DNA of 64,000 nt from the NCBI RefSeq assembly GCF_004339085.1, contig NZ_SMFX01000001.1, positions 2,327,352 to 2,391,351 of the forward strand, written 5' to 3'. Each line of letters opens with the position of its first letter. The stretch's first letter is position 1. The DNA is from Thiogranum longum. Lineage in GTDB: Bacteria; Pseudomonadota; Gammaproteobacteria; DSM-19610. The notes beneath the pieces are model-generated. The model was not told the origin of the DNA. It saw nothing but the letters and a program-made list of their open reading frames with translations, and ran no database searches. Shown piece after piece: positions 1-9,363 of the stretch. A program made the translations under genes and the position numbers.

Positions 1-89
1 GTGAAGACATTCGCACCCAGCTGCAACTCGCATTACCGGAACTGATTGCAAAACTTGCTCAGGAAAAGCCGGAGCGCGGGGTCACCTGA
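1..89 (+). CDS. C-terminal end of an unrecognised protein (partial)
   Basis: An open frame enters from the left edge (codons begin at base 3) and runs 28 residues to TGA at 87-89. The tail is helical and charged, ending in EKPERGVT. It overlaps the last bases of the convergent anti-sigma gene by about 8 nt. Too little is visible to name a family; it could also be a chance open frame, but its clean tail-to-tail fit with the next gene favours a real gene end. Confidence 0.45.
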   Translation, partial: EDIRTQLQLALPELIAKLAQEKPERGVT

Positions 90-843
90 ATACCGTTTGC
101 ACCGCACTGGCAACTGTCACCAGCCGCGATGCCGGCTGTGTACCAACCACAGCGTAGCCCATCTCACCATCGATCCAGTAAAACACATGCAGATCGCCCT
201 GCTCCCGGTAACGAAATTCACTGACACCCGCCGGATCATTAACACGACGGACATATACCGTCAGGCGCTGACCCTGCGTATCTTCATACATGAACTGCGC
301 AGCCATCCGGTTTGTGGATGGCAGCAAACGGCCACCGAGGAATTTCAGGTTTTCATGTGACAGGTCGGGCGCTCTGAGATCGGTATGCATTCGTTGCGAC
401 AACCAGCGATTCAGTGAAGCCTGCTCGGCAGCAGCAATCTCAACCGGGTAACGTATATCCGTGGAATAGACCTGGTGTGCGAACGCGGCGGGTTGCACCA
501 GGTCGTTCATCACGGGACCGGTTGCTATCAGTTGCGGGTCTGGCTTTAATACCCAGCCAAGCAGTCCCGATATCAGCATTAAGGCTGCAACTGCCGCCAC
601 ACGTGAAAACCCTGCAAGTGAAACCGGGCGGGCGGGTACGTGTACATCAGATCCTTGCGCCAATATGCTGTCAAAGCGGGCGTGCAGCTGCGTCTGAATC
701 TGCCGGTAATCCTGCAACCGGTCCGCTGCATCCGGATGTGTCGCCAGCCAGGCCTCAATCTGCAGGCGACGCCGTGCATCGAGTTCACCATCGACATAGG
801 CCTGTAATTCGTGCTCGCTGACGGATTTATCCCCGGGTTTCAC
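82..843 (-). CDS. Membrane anti-sigma factor
   Basis: 253 residues, GTG start overlapping the upstream ECF sigma gene stop as GTGA, which indicates translational coupling. The N-terminal ~60 residues have the anti-sigma layout (ELQAYVDGELD, then a helical LATHPDAADRLQDYR segment) but no Cys/His zinc motif of the classical ZAS domain. One membrane segment lies at about residues 81-99, leaving a short cytoplasmic sigma-binding domain and a ~150-residue periplasmic domain. Known for the family: such proteins hold the cognate ECF sigma factor inactive until a periplasmic or redox signal releases it. The signal is not visible here. Confidence 0.85.
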   Translation of the reverse strand: MKPGDKSVSEHELQAYVDGELDARRRLQIEAWLATHPDAADRLQDYRQIQTQLHARFDSILAQGSDVHVPARPVSLAGFSRVAAVAALMLISGLLGWVLKPDPQLIATGPVMNDLVQPAAFAHQVYSTDIRYPVEIAAAEQASLNRWLSQRMHTDLRAPDLSHENLKFLGGRLLPSTNRMAAQFMYEDTQGQRLTVYVRRVNDPAGVSEFRYREQGDLHVFYWIDGEMGYAVVGTQPASRLVTVASAVQTVFR

Positions 844-1355
844 TTTACACTCCGTATGTGTCTGACCTTGCCGGACTCGTGGTTTAAGGCGCTGCGCAAT
901 TTCTCCCGCGCACGATGCAGGCGCGACATCAGCGTACCCGGACGGATACCCAGTACACGCGCACTCTCGTTATAGGATAGGCCTTCCAGGCTGACCAGTA
1001 ACAATGCTGCACGTTGCGCTTCCGGCAGCAACATCAGCGCCTGTTCGATATCATGCAGGCCTGCGTGAAGCTCCGCCGTGTCAGCTGCCGCTGCTTCTGT
1101 AGTGACATCATCGAGTGCCACTGCATCGGGACGTTTTTGCGCACGTCGGCAGTCATTGGCAAACTGGTTATGCATAATGGTGAATAACCAGGCGCGCATA
1201 TCGCTACCTCGTCGCCAGAAATGCAATCTGCCAAGTGCACGCGCCAGGGTCTCCTGCACCAGGTCCTCGGCACGGTCGCTGTCGCCGAGCAAGGCATGCG
1301 CGTATCGCCGCAAGCGGGGAATATACTGGACAACCTGTTCATCCTGGCGACGCAT
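840..1355 (-). CDS. ECF-family RNA polymerase sigma factor
   Basis: 171 residues from the ATG at 1355; a TTG two codons earlier is an alternative start. Region 2 is seen in DLVQETLARAL and the following RAWLFTIMHN, and region 4 in LPEAQRAALLLVSLEGLSY followed by a helix-turn-helix ending SRLHRAREKL. No region 3 is present, as expected for ECF factors (extracytoplasmic function sigma factors). It sits between a cytochrome P460 gene (18-25 nt upstream, same strand) and its anti-sigma factor (4-nt overlap downstream), so the three probably form one transcript. An autoregulated promoter upstream of the P460 gene is plausible but no ECF promoter motif was identified. Confidence 0.93.
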   Translation of the reverse strand: MRRQDEQVVQYIPRLRRYAHALLGDSDRAEDLVQETLARALGRLHFWRRGSDMRAWLFTIMHNQFANDCRRAQKRPDAVALDDVTTEAAAADTAELHAGLHDIEQALMLLPEAQRAALLLVSLEGLSYNESARVLGIRPGTLMSRLHRAREKLRSALNHESGKVRHIRSVK

Positions 1356-1379
1356 GCGCAAAATCAGACCGTCAAACAG

Positions 1380-1904
1380 CTACTTGAACACTGTGGGAAA
1401 CATCGCTGGCGTGGTAAATACCCAGTCATTGCCTTTGACCGGGGTATGACAGGAAATACACTCCTGGCTGAAACCTGCATCCTTTCCATACGGCTTCTGC
1501 TGCGTGCCGACCCAGCGCGCCCAACCCCAGCCCGTGCCGTTGCCTGCCCATTTTTTACTATCGCGGAACATGAATTCGGCGTGCACAAATTTGTCGGGTG
1601 CAATAGCACTCGGCCAGTGCTTTTTAGCTGTTTGCTTCCATACAACCTTGCCGAGTACCGCACCATCCGGCCAGGGGTTGGTGTTACCCGCCCGCGCAGC
1701 CTCTATGGCAATGTCGTTGCCGAGAATGGTGCGCATGGAGTTGTTGTCCGTGCGATGTGATATAGAGATAACCCGCCAGTTCGGGTAGTCGGCAGGAAAT
1801 TCGATGCCGTTCGGGGCCGGTGGAATCACTGACTTGTCATCCGCGACCGATGCCAGTGAAAAAGCCAGTGAGGATGTCAGCAAGAGCACGTTGATTTTTT
1901 TCAT
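1380..1904 (-). CDS. Cytochrome P460 family protein
   Basis: 174 residues from the ATG at 1904, which has an AGGA about 8 nt upstream; the frame stays open a further 16 codons but this start gives a clean signal peptide (residues 1-22, cleavage near VA-DD). The mature part has the P460 layout, including GAVLGKVVWK and the single c-type haem motif CISCH at residues 149-153 near the C-terminus. Family knowledge: P460 proteins are periplasmic monohaem enzymes with a Lys-crosslinked haem; some oxidise hydroxylamine to N2O or NO, many have no known substrate. Its place at the head of an ECF/anti-sigma operon suggests an inducible stress or redox role; that is inference. Confidence 0.85.
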   Translation of the reverse strand: MKKINVLLLTSSLAFSLASVADDKSVIPPAPNGIEFPADYPNWRVISISHRTDNNSMRTILGNDIAIEAARAGNTNPWPDGAVLGKVVWKQTAKKHWPSAIAPDKFVHAEFMFRDSKKWAGNGTGWGWARWVGTQQKPYGKDAGFSQECISCHTPVKGNDWVFTTPAMFPTVFK

Positions 1905-2029
1905 GGGGCGATTCCTGTTCGCTAATGGGACACATGTCATCTCTGCAAACAATCGACAGCGCAGTTTATTCCCTGCACGCCCGAAAAGATTTCAACACTG
2001 CCGCCAGCTCCCGCACTGGCAGCCTGATT

Positions 2030-2440
2030 TTATTTATATGACTCCGGCTCACGTATTGCCGTGATCAGCTTGCCCGACATTAACACGGCATAGTAGTGAA
2101 GGACGGGACTACCATCTCTCGAGGTCTGTATAACCACCATGTAATGCCAGTTGTTTTCATGGTGTGGAATACGCCGCAACTGTATGTCCCTGAGTATGGC
2201 ATCTTTCAGGGCCGGATTTTTTGCCAGGTGTGACTGCACGATGTCGAGCGCGCCTGCGATTGTTATGGGCGGCGCACTTTCAAACGGTATCCAGCGCGGG
2301 TCATCGTCCAGATCTTGCTTGTTGATGTTGATAACGACCCGGGCACCATCGATTCCCTCGATCATTTCAATCGGAAACTGAAACGCCCATACCGTGCTGC
2401 TGATTAACAACAACGACCCCGTCAGTACTGCTCGAAACAT
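2030..2440 (-). CDS. Small secreted protein of unknown function
   Basis: 136 residues with a signal peptide (residues 1-19, cleavage after TVWA). The mature chain has mixed alpha/beta character with HENNWHYMVVIQ and HYYAVLMSGKLITAI, loosely like PepSY-type periplasmic domains, but no family is recognised. There is no Cys and no lipobox. It is on the same strand as, and about 125 nt upstream of, the P460 gene, so it may have its own promoter. Likely periplasmic. Confidence 0.7.
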   Translation of the reverse strand: MFRAVLTGSLLLISSTVWAFQFPIEMIEGIDGARVVININKQDLDDDPRWIPFESAPPITIAGALDIVQSHLAKNPALKDAILRDIQLRRIPHHENNWHYMVVIQTSRDGSPVLHYYAVLMSGKLITAIREPESYK

Positions 2441-2539
2441 ACCGCTCTCTCCCTTTCATGTTCACGCAATGGCACAACGCCATCCGGAACGGGAGAATAG
2501 CACGACCGGCCATCACCCGACCTTTCAGCGCCAGTGCGG

Positions 2540-2545
2540 TATAAT
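2540..2545 (+). promoter_or_regulatory. Candidate -10 box for valS
   Basis: A perfect TATAAT lies 43 nt before the valS ATG. The -35 region at the usual spacing (2517-2522) is a poor match, so the assignment rests on the -10 alone plus its position in the short gap between divergent genes. Confidence 0.4.
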
Positions 2546-2587
2546 CCCCGCCCATTCTTGCAGCCTAACCAAAGACCCCTGATTTTC

Positions 2588-5401
2588 ATGGAAAAAACCT
2601 ACGAACCCCATCAGATCGAGCAGCGCTGGTACCAGACCTGGGAAGACAAGGGCTATTTTGCCCCCCGTGGCGAAGGCCAGCCCTATTGCATCATGATCCC
2701 GCCACCCAATGTGACCGGCAACCTGCACATGGGCCATGCCTTCCAGGACACGCTGATGGACGCCCTGACGCGTTTCCATAGAATGCGTGGCGACAATACG
2801 CTCTGGCAGGCGGGCAGCGACCACGCCGGCATCGCCACCCAGATGGTGGTGGAGCGACAACTGGAGGCTGAAGGCAAAACACGCCATGACCTGGGCCGTG
2901 AAGCCTTTATCGAACGCGTATGGGAGTGGAAAAAGACCTCAGGTGGGCACATCACCCGGCAGCTGCGACGCATGGGTTCTTCACTGGACTGGGCGCATGA
3001 ACGTTTCACCATGGACGAAGGCCTCTCCGAGGCAGTCAAGGAAGTGTTTGTCCGCCTGTATGAAGAGGGCCTGATCTATCGCGGAAAGCGCCTGGTCAAC
3101 TGGGACCCGGTCCTGCACACCGCTATCTCCGACCTCGAAGTCCTCTCGCGTGAAGAGAAGGGCCACCTGTGGCACATGCGTTACCCGCTCAGTAACGGCA
3201 CCGGCCAGCTGGTCGTGGCAACCACGCGCCCCGAAACACTGCTCGGCGACTGCGCCGTTGCCGTACACCCCGGGGACGAACGCTACAAACACCTGCTCGG
3301 TGAGTTGGTGGAGTTACCCCTGACCGGACGCAAAATCCCGATTATCGCCGATGAGTATGTTGACCCTGAGTTCGGCACCGGTTGTGTGAAAATCACGCCC
3401 GCACATGACTTCAATGACTACCAGGTATGGTTACGCCACCGGGATGAAAATGCCATCAGCCAGCAGCCGCACGGAGGCCTGATCAATGTTTTCACACGTA
3501 ACGCCGCCATCCGCGAGAACGAATCGGAAGAAGACGGTCTGATTCCCGAACCCTATATCGGTATGGACCGCTTCGCGGCACGCAAGCAGATCGTGAAAGA
3601 CCTGGAAACCCTCGACTTGCTCGAAAAAATCGAGGACCACAAGCTGATGGTACCGCGTGGTGACCGTTCGGGCTCCGTGGTCGAGCCGTTCCTTACCGAC
3701 CAGTGGTATGTGCGCGTACAACCGCTGGCCGACCCGGCTATCAAGGCTGTCGAGAACGGCGATATCCGTTTTGTGCCGGACAACTGGAAGAACACCTATT
3801 TTGAATGGATGCGCAACATCCAGGACTGGTGCATCTCGCGGCAGATCTGGTGGGGCCACCGTATCCCGGCCTGGTATGACGACCAGGAGAATGTCTATGT
3901 CGGTCGTGACGAGGCCGAGGTGCGCAAGCAGCACAATCTCCCGGATGCAGTACAACTGCGCCAGGACGATGACGTGCTGGACACCTGGTTCAGCTCCGCG
4001 CTGTGGCCGTTCAGCACACTTGGCTGGCCGGAGCAGACTGACCGACTGAAAACGTTCTACCCGACCAGCGTGCTGGTTACCGGTTTCGATATTATTTTCT
4101 TCTGGGTCGCACGCATGATCATGATGGGCCTGAAGTTCATGGACGATGTACCCTTCAGGGAAGTGTATATCCATGGACTGGTACGCGATGCCCATGGCCA
4201 CAAGATGTCCAAGTCAAAGGGGAATGTACTCGACCCCATTGATCTTATTGATGGCATTGAACTGGAAGCCCTGGTGGAAAAACGTACCGGCAGCATGATG
4301 CAACCGCACCTTGCAGAAAAGATCGCCAGACAGACACGCAAGGATTTCCCTGACGGCATCCCTTCATTTGGCACCGATGCACTACGCTTTACCTTTGCTG
4401 CCATGGCCTCTACCGGGCGCGACATCAACTTCGACCTGAACCGCATCGAGGGCTACCGTAACTTCTGCAACAAGTTATGGAATGCCGCCCGTTACGTGCT
4501 GATGAATACCGAAGACAAAGACTGTGGTCAACACGGTGGTGATACCGAACTGAGCAGTGCTGACCGGTGGATATTGTCCCTGCTGCAACAAACCGAACAG
4601 CAGGTGATCGACAACATCAATAACTACCGGCTCGACCTGGCCGCACAGGCCATCTATTCATTTATCTGGGACGAATACTGTGACTGGTACCTGGAACTCT
4701 CCAAGGCTGTGCTGACCGGTGAAGTAACCAGCGAAGCCGCACAGCGCGGCACGCGACAAACACTGGTGCGTGTACTCGAAACCGTATTGCGCCTTGCCCA
4801 CCCGGTCATCCCGTTTATTACCGAAGAAATCTGGCAACGTGTTGCACCCCTGGCCGGGGTCGAGGGCGAAACCATTATGCTCCAGCCCTACCCTCAAGCG
4901 GACGATGCACTCATCAATGAAACGGCTGCAGCGGAAATAGACTGGGTCAAACAGTTCGTGCTGGGGGTACGCAAGATTCGCAGCGGCATGAACATCGACC
5001 CGCGCAAACCCCTGCCGGTACTGCTGCAAAATGGCAACACAAACGATCGACGCCGCCTTGAAACCAACCGTGACTTTGTTACCTCACTGGCGCGCGTCGA
5101 ATCCATCGAATGGCTGGGTGACAATGAGGGCCCGGAATCTGCCACAGCACTGGTCGGCGAGATGAAAGTACTGATTCCCATGGCCGGACTGATCGACAAG
5201 GACGCCGAACAGGCGCGCCTGAACAAGGAACTGGAGCGCAAGCGCAACGAACTGGAACGCACGGAAAAGAAACTGGGCAACGCCAGCTTTGTAGACAAGG
5301 CTCCTGCCGCTGTTGTGGAGAAGGAAAAAGCCAAACTCGAAGATATCCGCACCACGATCCGCCAGCTGGAAGAACAGCTGGAGAAAATTGCCAGGTTGTG
5401 A
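2588..5401 (+). CDS. valS: Valyl-tRNA synthetase
   Basis: 937 residues from the ATG at 2588 ([12 protein letters not shown]); an upstream in-frame ATG at 2534 would add residues atypical for the family and overlap the likely -10 box. Class I synthetase signatures are present: HMGH at 47-50 within [12 protein letters not shown] and KMSKS at about 539-543. A C-terminal coiled coil ([17 protein letters not shown]) matches the ValRS arm that contacts tRNA. The length is close to the ~950 of the enterobacterial enzyme. It charges tRNA-Val in the cytoplasm. It is convergent with the TusA-fusion gene, with only 18 nt between the stops. Confidence 0.98.
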   Translation: MEKTYEPHQIEQRWYQTWEDKGYFAPRGEGQPYCIMIPPPNVTGNLHMGHAFQDTLMDALTRFHRMRGDNTLWQAGSDHAGIATQMVVERQLEAEGKTRHDLGREAFIERVWEWKKTSGGHITRQLRRMGSSLDWAHERFTMDEGLSEAVKEVFVRLYEEGLIYRGKRLVNWDPVLHTAISDLEVLSREEKGHLWHMRYPLSNGTGQLVVATTRPETLLGDCAVAVHPGDERYKHLLGELVELPLTGRKIPIIADEYVDPEFGTGCVKITPAHDFNDYQVWLRHRDENAISQQPHGGLINVFTRNAAIRENESEEDGLIPEPYIGMDRFAARKQIVKDLETLDLLEKIEDHKLMVPRGDRSGSVVEPFLTDQWYVRVQPLADPAIKAVENGDIRFVPDNWKNTYFEWMRNIQDWCISRQIWWGHRIPAWYDDQENVYVGRDEAEVRKQHNLPDAVQLRQDDDVLDTWFSSALWPFSTLGWPEQTDRLKTFYPTSVLVTGFDIIFFWVARMIMMGLKFMDDVPFREVYIHGLVRDAHGHKMSKSKGNVLDPIDLIDGIELEALVEKRTGSMMQPHLAEKIARQTRKDFPDGIPSFGTDALRFTFAAMASTGRDINFDLNRIEGYRNFCNKLWNAARYVLMNTEDKDCGQHGGDTELSSADRWILSLLQQTEQQVIDNINNYRLDLAAQAIYSFIWDEYCDWYLELSKAVLTGEVTSEAAQRGTRQTLVRVLETVLRLAHPVIPFITEEIWQRVAPLAGVEGETIMLQPYPQADDALINETAAAEIDWVKQFVLGVRKIRSGMNIDPRKPLPVLLQNGNTNDRRRLETNRDFVTSLARVESIEWLGDNEGPESATALVGEMKVLIPMAGLIDKDAEQARLNKELERKRNELERTEKKLGNASFVDKAPAAVVEKEKAKLEDIRTTIRQLEEQLEKIARL

Positions 5402-5419
5402 CTGACAGCCTGCCCGTGG

Positions 5420-6154
5420 TCAGGTCCTGCAGATATAAAAGGAATAACCAAAACTCGCCTGTTCAAGCGCAACAAGACTGCCGCCAGTCTGCCGGCAGAT
5501 ATAATCAATGTCATTCAGCGCACCCGGCTCGATTGTCACAACCTCGAGCACCTGGCCGGATGACAGGCGCTTCAAGGCACGGCAGGTGTTTATGATCGGC
5601 AAGGGACACCCCATACGCCTGGCATCAAGCGTGTCCGCAATTTCTCCTGAATAATGTCGCCCTGTTTCCATAATCTCCGGAACGGCAGGCAGGAACTGAC
5701 CCTGCTCATGACGCTGGAAATCCGCATCGGCCTCTTCCATCGCCTTTAGATTGACAGGTTTCAGCCTGGAGATAACCCAGCCATGCAAGGGCGTCTTGCC
5801 GTAGATATTGCACAATGACGTCAGCGATTCCGGGTCAAAAATCTTGACCAGTGTTGGCTCGGTTACTGAATCAACATAGACAACCCCGCAATATGCTCTC
5901 TCGTGCGTGGCCCGCAGATGGGTATCGAGTGATTTGATATGGGCCTTGAATTCATCCTCGGTGGCAGTGCTACCGGCAGGCGGCTCACCTGACCGGTATA
6001 AATACCAGCCCGACCCGACATCCTCACCAACACGTTGCCAGACTTCATCAAGTTCATCCCAGCTCAATATACCGGCCAGGGAACCGGTTGCCAGCTCAAC
6101 AAACGGGAGCGTAGCAACATCCTCTGGATACGCCGTACCGGTTAATTTTGTCAT
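5420..6154 (-). CDS. TusA-domain sulfur-carrier fusion protein
   Basis: 244 residues. The C-terminal part (about 174-244) is a TusA/SirA-type domain with LDARRMGCPLPI; Cys183 is the expected persulfide-carrying residue. The N-terminal ~165 residues are not recognised; they contain two further Cys (in AYCGVVYV and SLCNIYG) and no membrane segment. Known: TusA proteins relay sulfane sulfur in tRNA thiolation and in dissimilatory sulfur oxidation; free TusA is ~80 residues, so this is a fusion three times that size. It is divergent from a LysR regulator, which may control it. Other possibility: a redox-sensing or molybdoenzyme-maturation factor built on the TusA fold. Confidence 0.8.
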   Translation of the reverse strand: MTKLTGTAYPEDVATLPFVELATGSLAGILSWDELDEVWQRVGEDVGSGWYLYRSGEPPAGSTATEDEFKAHIKSLDTHLRATHERAYCGVVYVDSVTEPTLVKIFDPESLTSLCNIYGKTPLHGWVISRLKPVNLKAMEEADADFQRHEQGQFLPAVPEIMETGRHYSGEIADTLDARRMGCPLPIINTCRALKRLSSGQVLEVVTIEPGALNDIDYICRQTGGSLVALEQASFGYSFYICRT

Positions 6155-6181
6155 GACGCCTCTTTCATCAAACCAGGTTCC

Positions 6182-6198
6182 CTTGCCGAACCGGCAAG
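6182..6198. promoter_or_regulatory. Palindrome in the TusA/LysR intergenic gap
   Basis: CTTGCCG and CGGCAAG are separated by 3 nt, a perfect 7-bp inverted repeat 28 nt upstream of the TusA-fusion start. It could be an operator for the divergent LysR regulator or a leader hairpin. The rest of the 135-nt gap is AT-rich and probably holds both promoters. Confidence 0.3.
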
Positions 6199-6289
6199 CC
6201 AGCGAGAATCTATGCTATTCTATATTCTATGATAATACACGAATCAAGCATATACTTTATTCCTTAAATGAATATATAGAACTGAATTT

Positions 6290-7192
6290 ATGGATACGTT
6301 TGTATCAATGTCAATCTTTCGGAGGGTGGTGGAAACCGGTAGTTTCTCTGCAGTGGCCCGGGAAACCCGGTTTTCTCAGCCAACTGTTAGCAAACACATA
6401 GCGGCCCTTGAGGAACGCCTTGGCATTCGATTACTCAACCGCAGCACGAGGCAGCTCAACCTTACCGAAGCCGGTCGCGAATATTATGAACACTGCGTTC
6501 GTGTTCTCGATGATCTGGCCGAAGCCGAAGCCAGTGTCGGCCGTGCAAAATCACAACCCACCGGCACACTTCGTGTCAGTACGCCCATCGCTTTCGGGCG
6601 TTTGCAGATTCTCCCTCATCTCTGGAAATTTCTAGCTGCGTATCCTGACCTGAAGATCGACTTACTGATGGACGATCACAATGTGGACCTTGTGAAAGAA
6701 GGGGTTGATGTGGTTATCCGCATGGGTCCTATGGCAAGCTCTACACTGATCGCGCAAAAAATAGGCGATTGTGCCAGGGTAACAGTGGCAAGCCCTGAAT
6801 ATCTGGCCACCCGGGGAGAACCGAAGAAACCTGCCGACCTGAAGGATCATGACTGCCTGGTATTTACATTGCTGTCAACGCGAAATGAGTGGCATTTTAA
6901 CGGCCACAAGGGTGTAGAGAAGAGTTACGTTAACGGCCGTTTCAGTACCAACAGCCCGGATGCTGTTCGTGAGGCCGTGCTGGCCGGCATGGGTATAGCC
7001 GTAACACCGTTATGGCTGATAGAGGGCTGTGTTGAGCAGGGCAGGTTAAAGGTCATTCTGGGTGACTATAAGCCGACTCCGATGGAAGTCCATGCGGCCT
7101 ATCCTGACAGGCGCTTCGTACCAGGCAAAGTCCGCTATTTTATTGACCATGTTCGCACCACACTCGATTCATCAGTTACATCTGTTCACTAG
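6290..7192 (+). CDS. LysR-family transcriptional regulator
   Basis: 300 residues. The N-terminal winged helix-turn-helix spans about residues 5-62 (SFSAVARETRFSQPTVSKHI, then ALEERLGIRLLNRSTR), followed by a type 2 periplasmic-binding-like effector domain from about 90. The sequence best resembles the broad CrgA/DmlR-like group of LysR proteins. It is divergently transcribed from the TusA-fusion gene across an AT-rich 135-nt gap, the classic arrangement for a LysR regulator and its target; the effector cannot be read from sequence. Confidence 0.93.
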   Translation: MDTFVSMSIFRRVVETGSFSAVARETRFSQPTVSKHIAALEERLGIRLLNRSTRQLNLTEAGREYYEHCVRVLDDLAEAEASVGRAKSQPTGTLRVSTPIAFGRLQILPHLWKFLAAYPDLKIDLLMDDHNVDLVKEGVDVVIRMGPMASSTLIAQKIGDCARVTVASPEYLATRGEPKKPADLKDHDCLVFTLLSTRNEWHFNGHKGVEKSYVNGRFSTNSPDAVREAVLAGMGIAVTPLWLIEGCVEQGRLKVILGDYKPTPMEVHAAYPDRRFVPGKVRYFIDHVRTTLDSSVTSVH

Positions 7193-7278
7193 AGAACACC
7201 CGGACCCTGTCCATCAAGACGTATCCAGCCCGGTCGATAGCGTATCAAGAGAACCCCACATCACCGCTGGAAACAAAC

Positions 7279-7818
7279 ATGGTCCTGGCATCACAATCTG
7301 AAAACGCTTTACCCGGTCTTGTACTCCTGCTGGTTCTTGCGGGACTGGCGGGGTGTGCCTCGACCTCCCGGGTTACAGGGCATCCGGGGGCAGAAACAAA
7401 AGCGGCACCTCCGGTATCAGTAAAACCTCACCGTCCCTCTCACGAGGCACTGACCGCAGCAGCCAACATGGTTGGAACACCCTATCGTTACGGCGGAGCA
7501 AGTCCGCGTGGTTTCGATTGCAGCGGACTGGTGTACTACGCCTACAGCAAGGCCGGCTTACAGGCACCACGCAGTACAAAAGAACAATATCGCCAGATCA
7601 AACGTATCCCGATATCACAGCTTCAGCCCGGCGACCTGATATTTTTCAATATCTCGGGGAACAAGGTTTCTCATGTCGGCATTTATGCCGGTGGTAATCG
7701 TTTCGTGCACGCACCATCAAGCGGAAAATTCGTCAGCTATGCATCACTCCGGAACCCCTACTGGAGCAAGAGGATAGTCGGCGCCGGACGGCTTCCCGTC
7801 ATTAACCGAAAAAACTGA
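7279..7818 (+). CDS. NlpC/P60 family lipoprotein (C40 peptidase)
   Basis: 179 residues with a lipoprotein signal: hydrophobic core LVLLLVLAGLAG followed by Cys26 in an LAGC-type lipobox. The NlpC/P60 domain covers about residues 53-172, with nucleophile Cys81 in RGFDCSGLVYYAY and catalytic His132 in SHVGIYAGG; His144 is the likely third residue. Family knowledge: these cleave D-Glu-to-diamino-acid bonds in peptidoglycan stems, here at the outer membrane facing the periplasm. Spr/MepS-like in size. It is convergent with the CBS gene (4 nt apart). Confidence 0.92.
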   Translation: MVLASQSENALPGLVLLLVLAGLAGCASTSRVTGHPGAETKAAPPVSVKPHRPSHEALTAAANMVGTPYRYGGASPRGFDCSGLVYYAYSKAGLQAPRSTKEQYRQIKRIPISQLQPGDLIFFNISGNKVSHVGIYAGGNRFVHAPSSGKFVSYASLRNPYWSKRIVGAGRLPVINRKN

Positions 7819-7822
7819 TTCT

Positions 7823-8221
7823 TCAAAAACCAAACCCTTTCAAAACCATATCGGTAAAACTGACAACCCCGACCACCTTCCTGTCGTCAATGACCGGAGC
7901 ACGGGAAAGGCCAAACTGCTCGAACATCCGCGCACAGTAGCGGATATCCATATCAGACCGAACCGATATTACAGGCTTGGACATGATCTCGTAGATATTC
8001 ACGCGCTCTGGCGAACGATCACACGCCAGCACACGTTTGGCGATATCCGATAGCAATACCATGCCATATTCATCATCATCGTGGCGCTTATCGACAATCA
8101 AACACTTGGTATCCACATGCTGCATAGTCTTCAGGGCATCGGCTACCGTAAGCTTTCCATCGATCATATCGAAGCCGGATTTCATAACATCACGAACCCG
8201 GGTCACCTTGTGTTCACTCAT
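7823..8221 (-). CDS. CBS-pair domain protein
   Basis: 132 residues consisting of essentially two CBS repeats (residues ~9-66 and ~75-130), with MVLLSDIAKRVL and VVGVVSFTDMVLKG as the typical repeat ends. Stand-alone CBS pairs usually sense adenine nucleotides. The gene is the last of a tight operon: its ATG overlaps the stop of the PII-like gene by 4 nt. That places it with PII as a probable second energy/nucleotide sensor for the DUF1538 transporter pair. Confidence 0.9.
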   Translation of the reverse strand: MSEHKVTRVRDVMKSGFDMIDGKLTVADALKTMQHVDTKCLIVDKRHDDDEYGMVLLSDIAKRVLACDRSPERVNIYEIMSKPVISVRSDMDIRYCARMFEQFGLSRAPVIDDRKVVGVVSFTDMVLKGFGF

Positions 8222-8568
8222 AACTCATCCTCCACACGCTCTACCAGTTCCGTCACCTGATGCTGGACTCCCACAGCATCTTCAACATCAATCTGAAACG
8301 CAATGCCGGTACCCGGAGTCTCGTCAAAACGGCCAACATCACATACGGTTTCCAGGATTTTCCGGCTCAGGTGTTCCTCTACCAGCAACAACAGGACATC
8401 ACGCTGCGTCTCCAGCGACAGGCCGAGAAAAGTCTTGCTTTTGACCATACCCTCGCCACGCGCATTACTGATAACTGTTGCGCCTGTCGCACCTGCTCCA
8501 CGTGCGGCATCCATTACCTTGTCCGTCTTGCCATCTTCCACGAAAGCAATAATCAGTTTGAAATGCAT
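8218..8568 (-). CDS. PII-like signalling protein
   Basis: 116 residues in a ferredoxin-like PII arrangement: MHFKLIIAFVEDGKTDKVMD at the start, a central T-loop-like stretch GEGMVKSKTFLGL, and LLLLVEEHLSRKILETV. The uridylylated Tyr and the KGFGRQKG-type signature of GlnB/GlnK are absent, so this is a PII-superfamily protein rather than a nitrogen regulator. Known for PII-like proteins: trimeric, binding adenine nucleotides and often gating a membrane transporter encoded next to them. Here the neighbours 3 nt upstream are two DUF1538 membrane proteins, and a CBS protein overlaps downstream. Confidence 0.82.
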   Translation of the reverse strand: MHFKLIIAFVEDGKTDKVMDAARGAGATGATVISNARGEGMVKSKTFLGLSLETQRDVLLLLVEEHLSRKILETVCDVGRFDETPGTGIAFQIDVEDAVGVQHQVTELVERVEDEL

Positions 8569-8571
8569 AAG

Positions 8572-9363
8572 CTATACGCTCCCCTCTCTGTTGCGTTTTG
8601 CACGCCGCGCACGAAGCTCTGACAACTGCGCATAGGCCATTACACTCATGATCGGAAACAGGCTGGCAAAAGCAATCAACCCGAACCCATCGATCAATAC
8701 ATTCCGGCCGGGCACAGTTTCCGCCAGACCAAGTCCCAGCGCAGCGACCAGTGGTACCGTCACAGTCGAAGTAGTAACTCCACCGGAGTCATATGCCAGC
8801 GGCACAATCATTTTTGGAGCAAACAGTGTCTGGACAACCACGATAATATAGCCAACGATAATGAAGTAGTGGATTGGATACCCCGTTACAATGCGCCATG
8901 CTCCCAGCGCAATACCAATCGCCACCCCGATGGCAACGGAAATCCTCAATCCCCACACACCCACTGATCCACCTGACACCTGGTTGGCCTTGATGGCGAC
9001 TGCCATCAGTGAAGGCTCGGCTATCGTTGTTGAAAAACCGATGGTAAAGGCAAACAGGTACACCCAGTGATATTCCGCCCAGTGTATGGCGCCGGAAAGC
9101 TGTTCCACACCATCAAATATAAATGCCGGATCGGTCAGTTGCATGGCCATTACCCTGCCCAGCGGGAACAATGCCCGCTCCAGCCCCAGCAGGAACAGCG
9201 CCAGACCGATGACGACGTACACAAAACCAATCAGCACCTGACCCAGATTCGGTACCGGACGGCGGATCACCATGAGCTGGAATACACCAATAATGATGAC
9301 AATCGGTGCCACGTCATGAAGGGTATCAAGCAACGTCTGAAGAAACTCGGCCAACAGGCTCAC
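8572..9363 (-). CDS. DUF1538 membrane protein, subunit 2
   Basis: 263 residues with about seven hydrophobic segments. It carries the DUF1538 signature [15 protein letters not shown] near residue 190 and [11 protein letters not shown] near residue 117. GTG start overlapping the preceding DUF1538 gene as GTGA. In many genomes DUF1538 proteins occur as a duplicated pair or a two-domain fusion; I recall a DUF1538 pair (UmpAB) reported as a Na+(Li+,K+)/H+ antiporter in Halomonas, which should be verified. The coupled PII and CBS genes point to a nucleotide-gated transporter. Inner membrane. Confidence 0.88.
   Translation of the reverse strand: MSLLAEFLQTLLDTLHDVAPIVIIIGVFQLMVIRRPVPNLGQVLIGFVYVVIGLALFLLGLERALFPLGRVMAMQLTDPAFIFDGVEQLSGAIHWAEYHWVYLFAFTIGFSTTIAEPSLMAVAIKANQVSGGSVGVWGLRISVAIGVAIGIALGAWRIVTGYPIHYFIIVGYIIVVVQTLFAPKMIVPLAYDSGGVTTSTVTVPLVAALGLGLAETVPGRNVLIDGFGLIAFASLFPIMSVMAYAQLSELRARRAKRNREGSV

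Noticed and set aside
3431-4201. 256-codon minus-strand open frame inside valS
   Set aside because: Antisense shadow of a highly conserved gene with strong codon bias.
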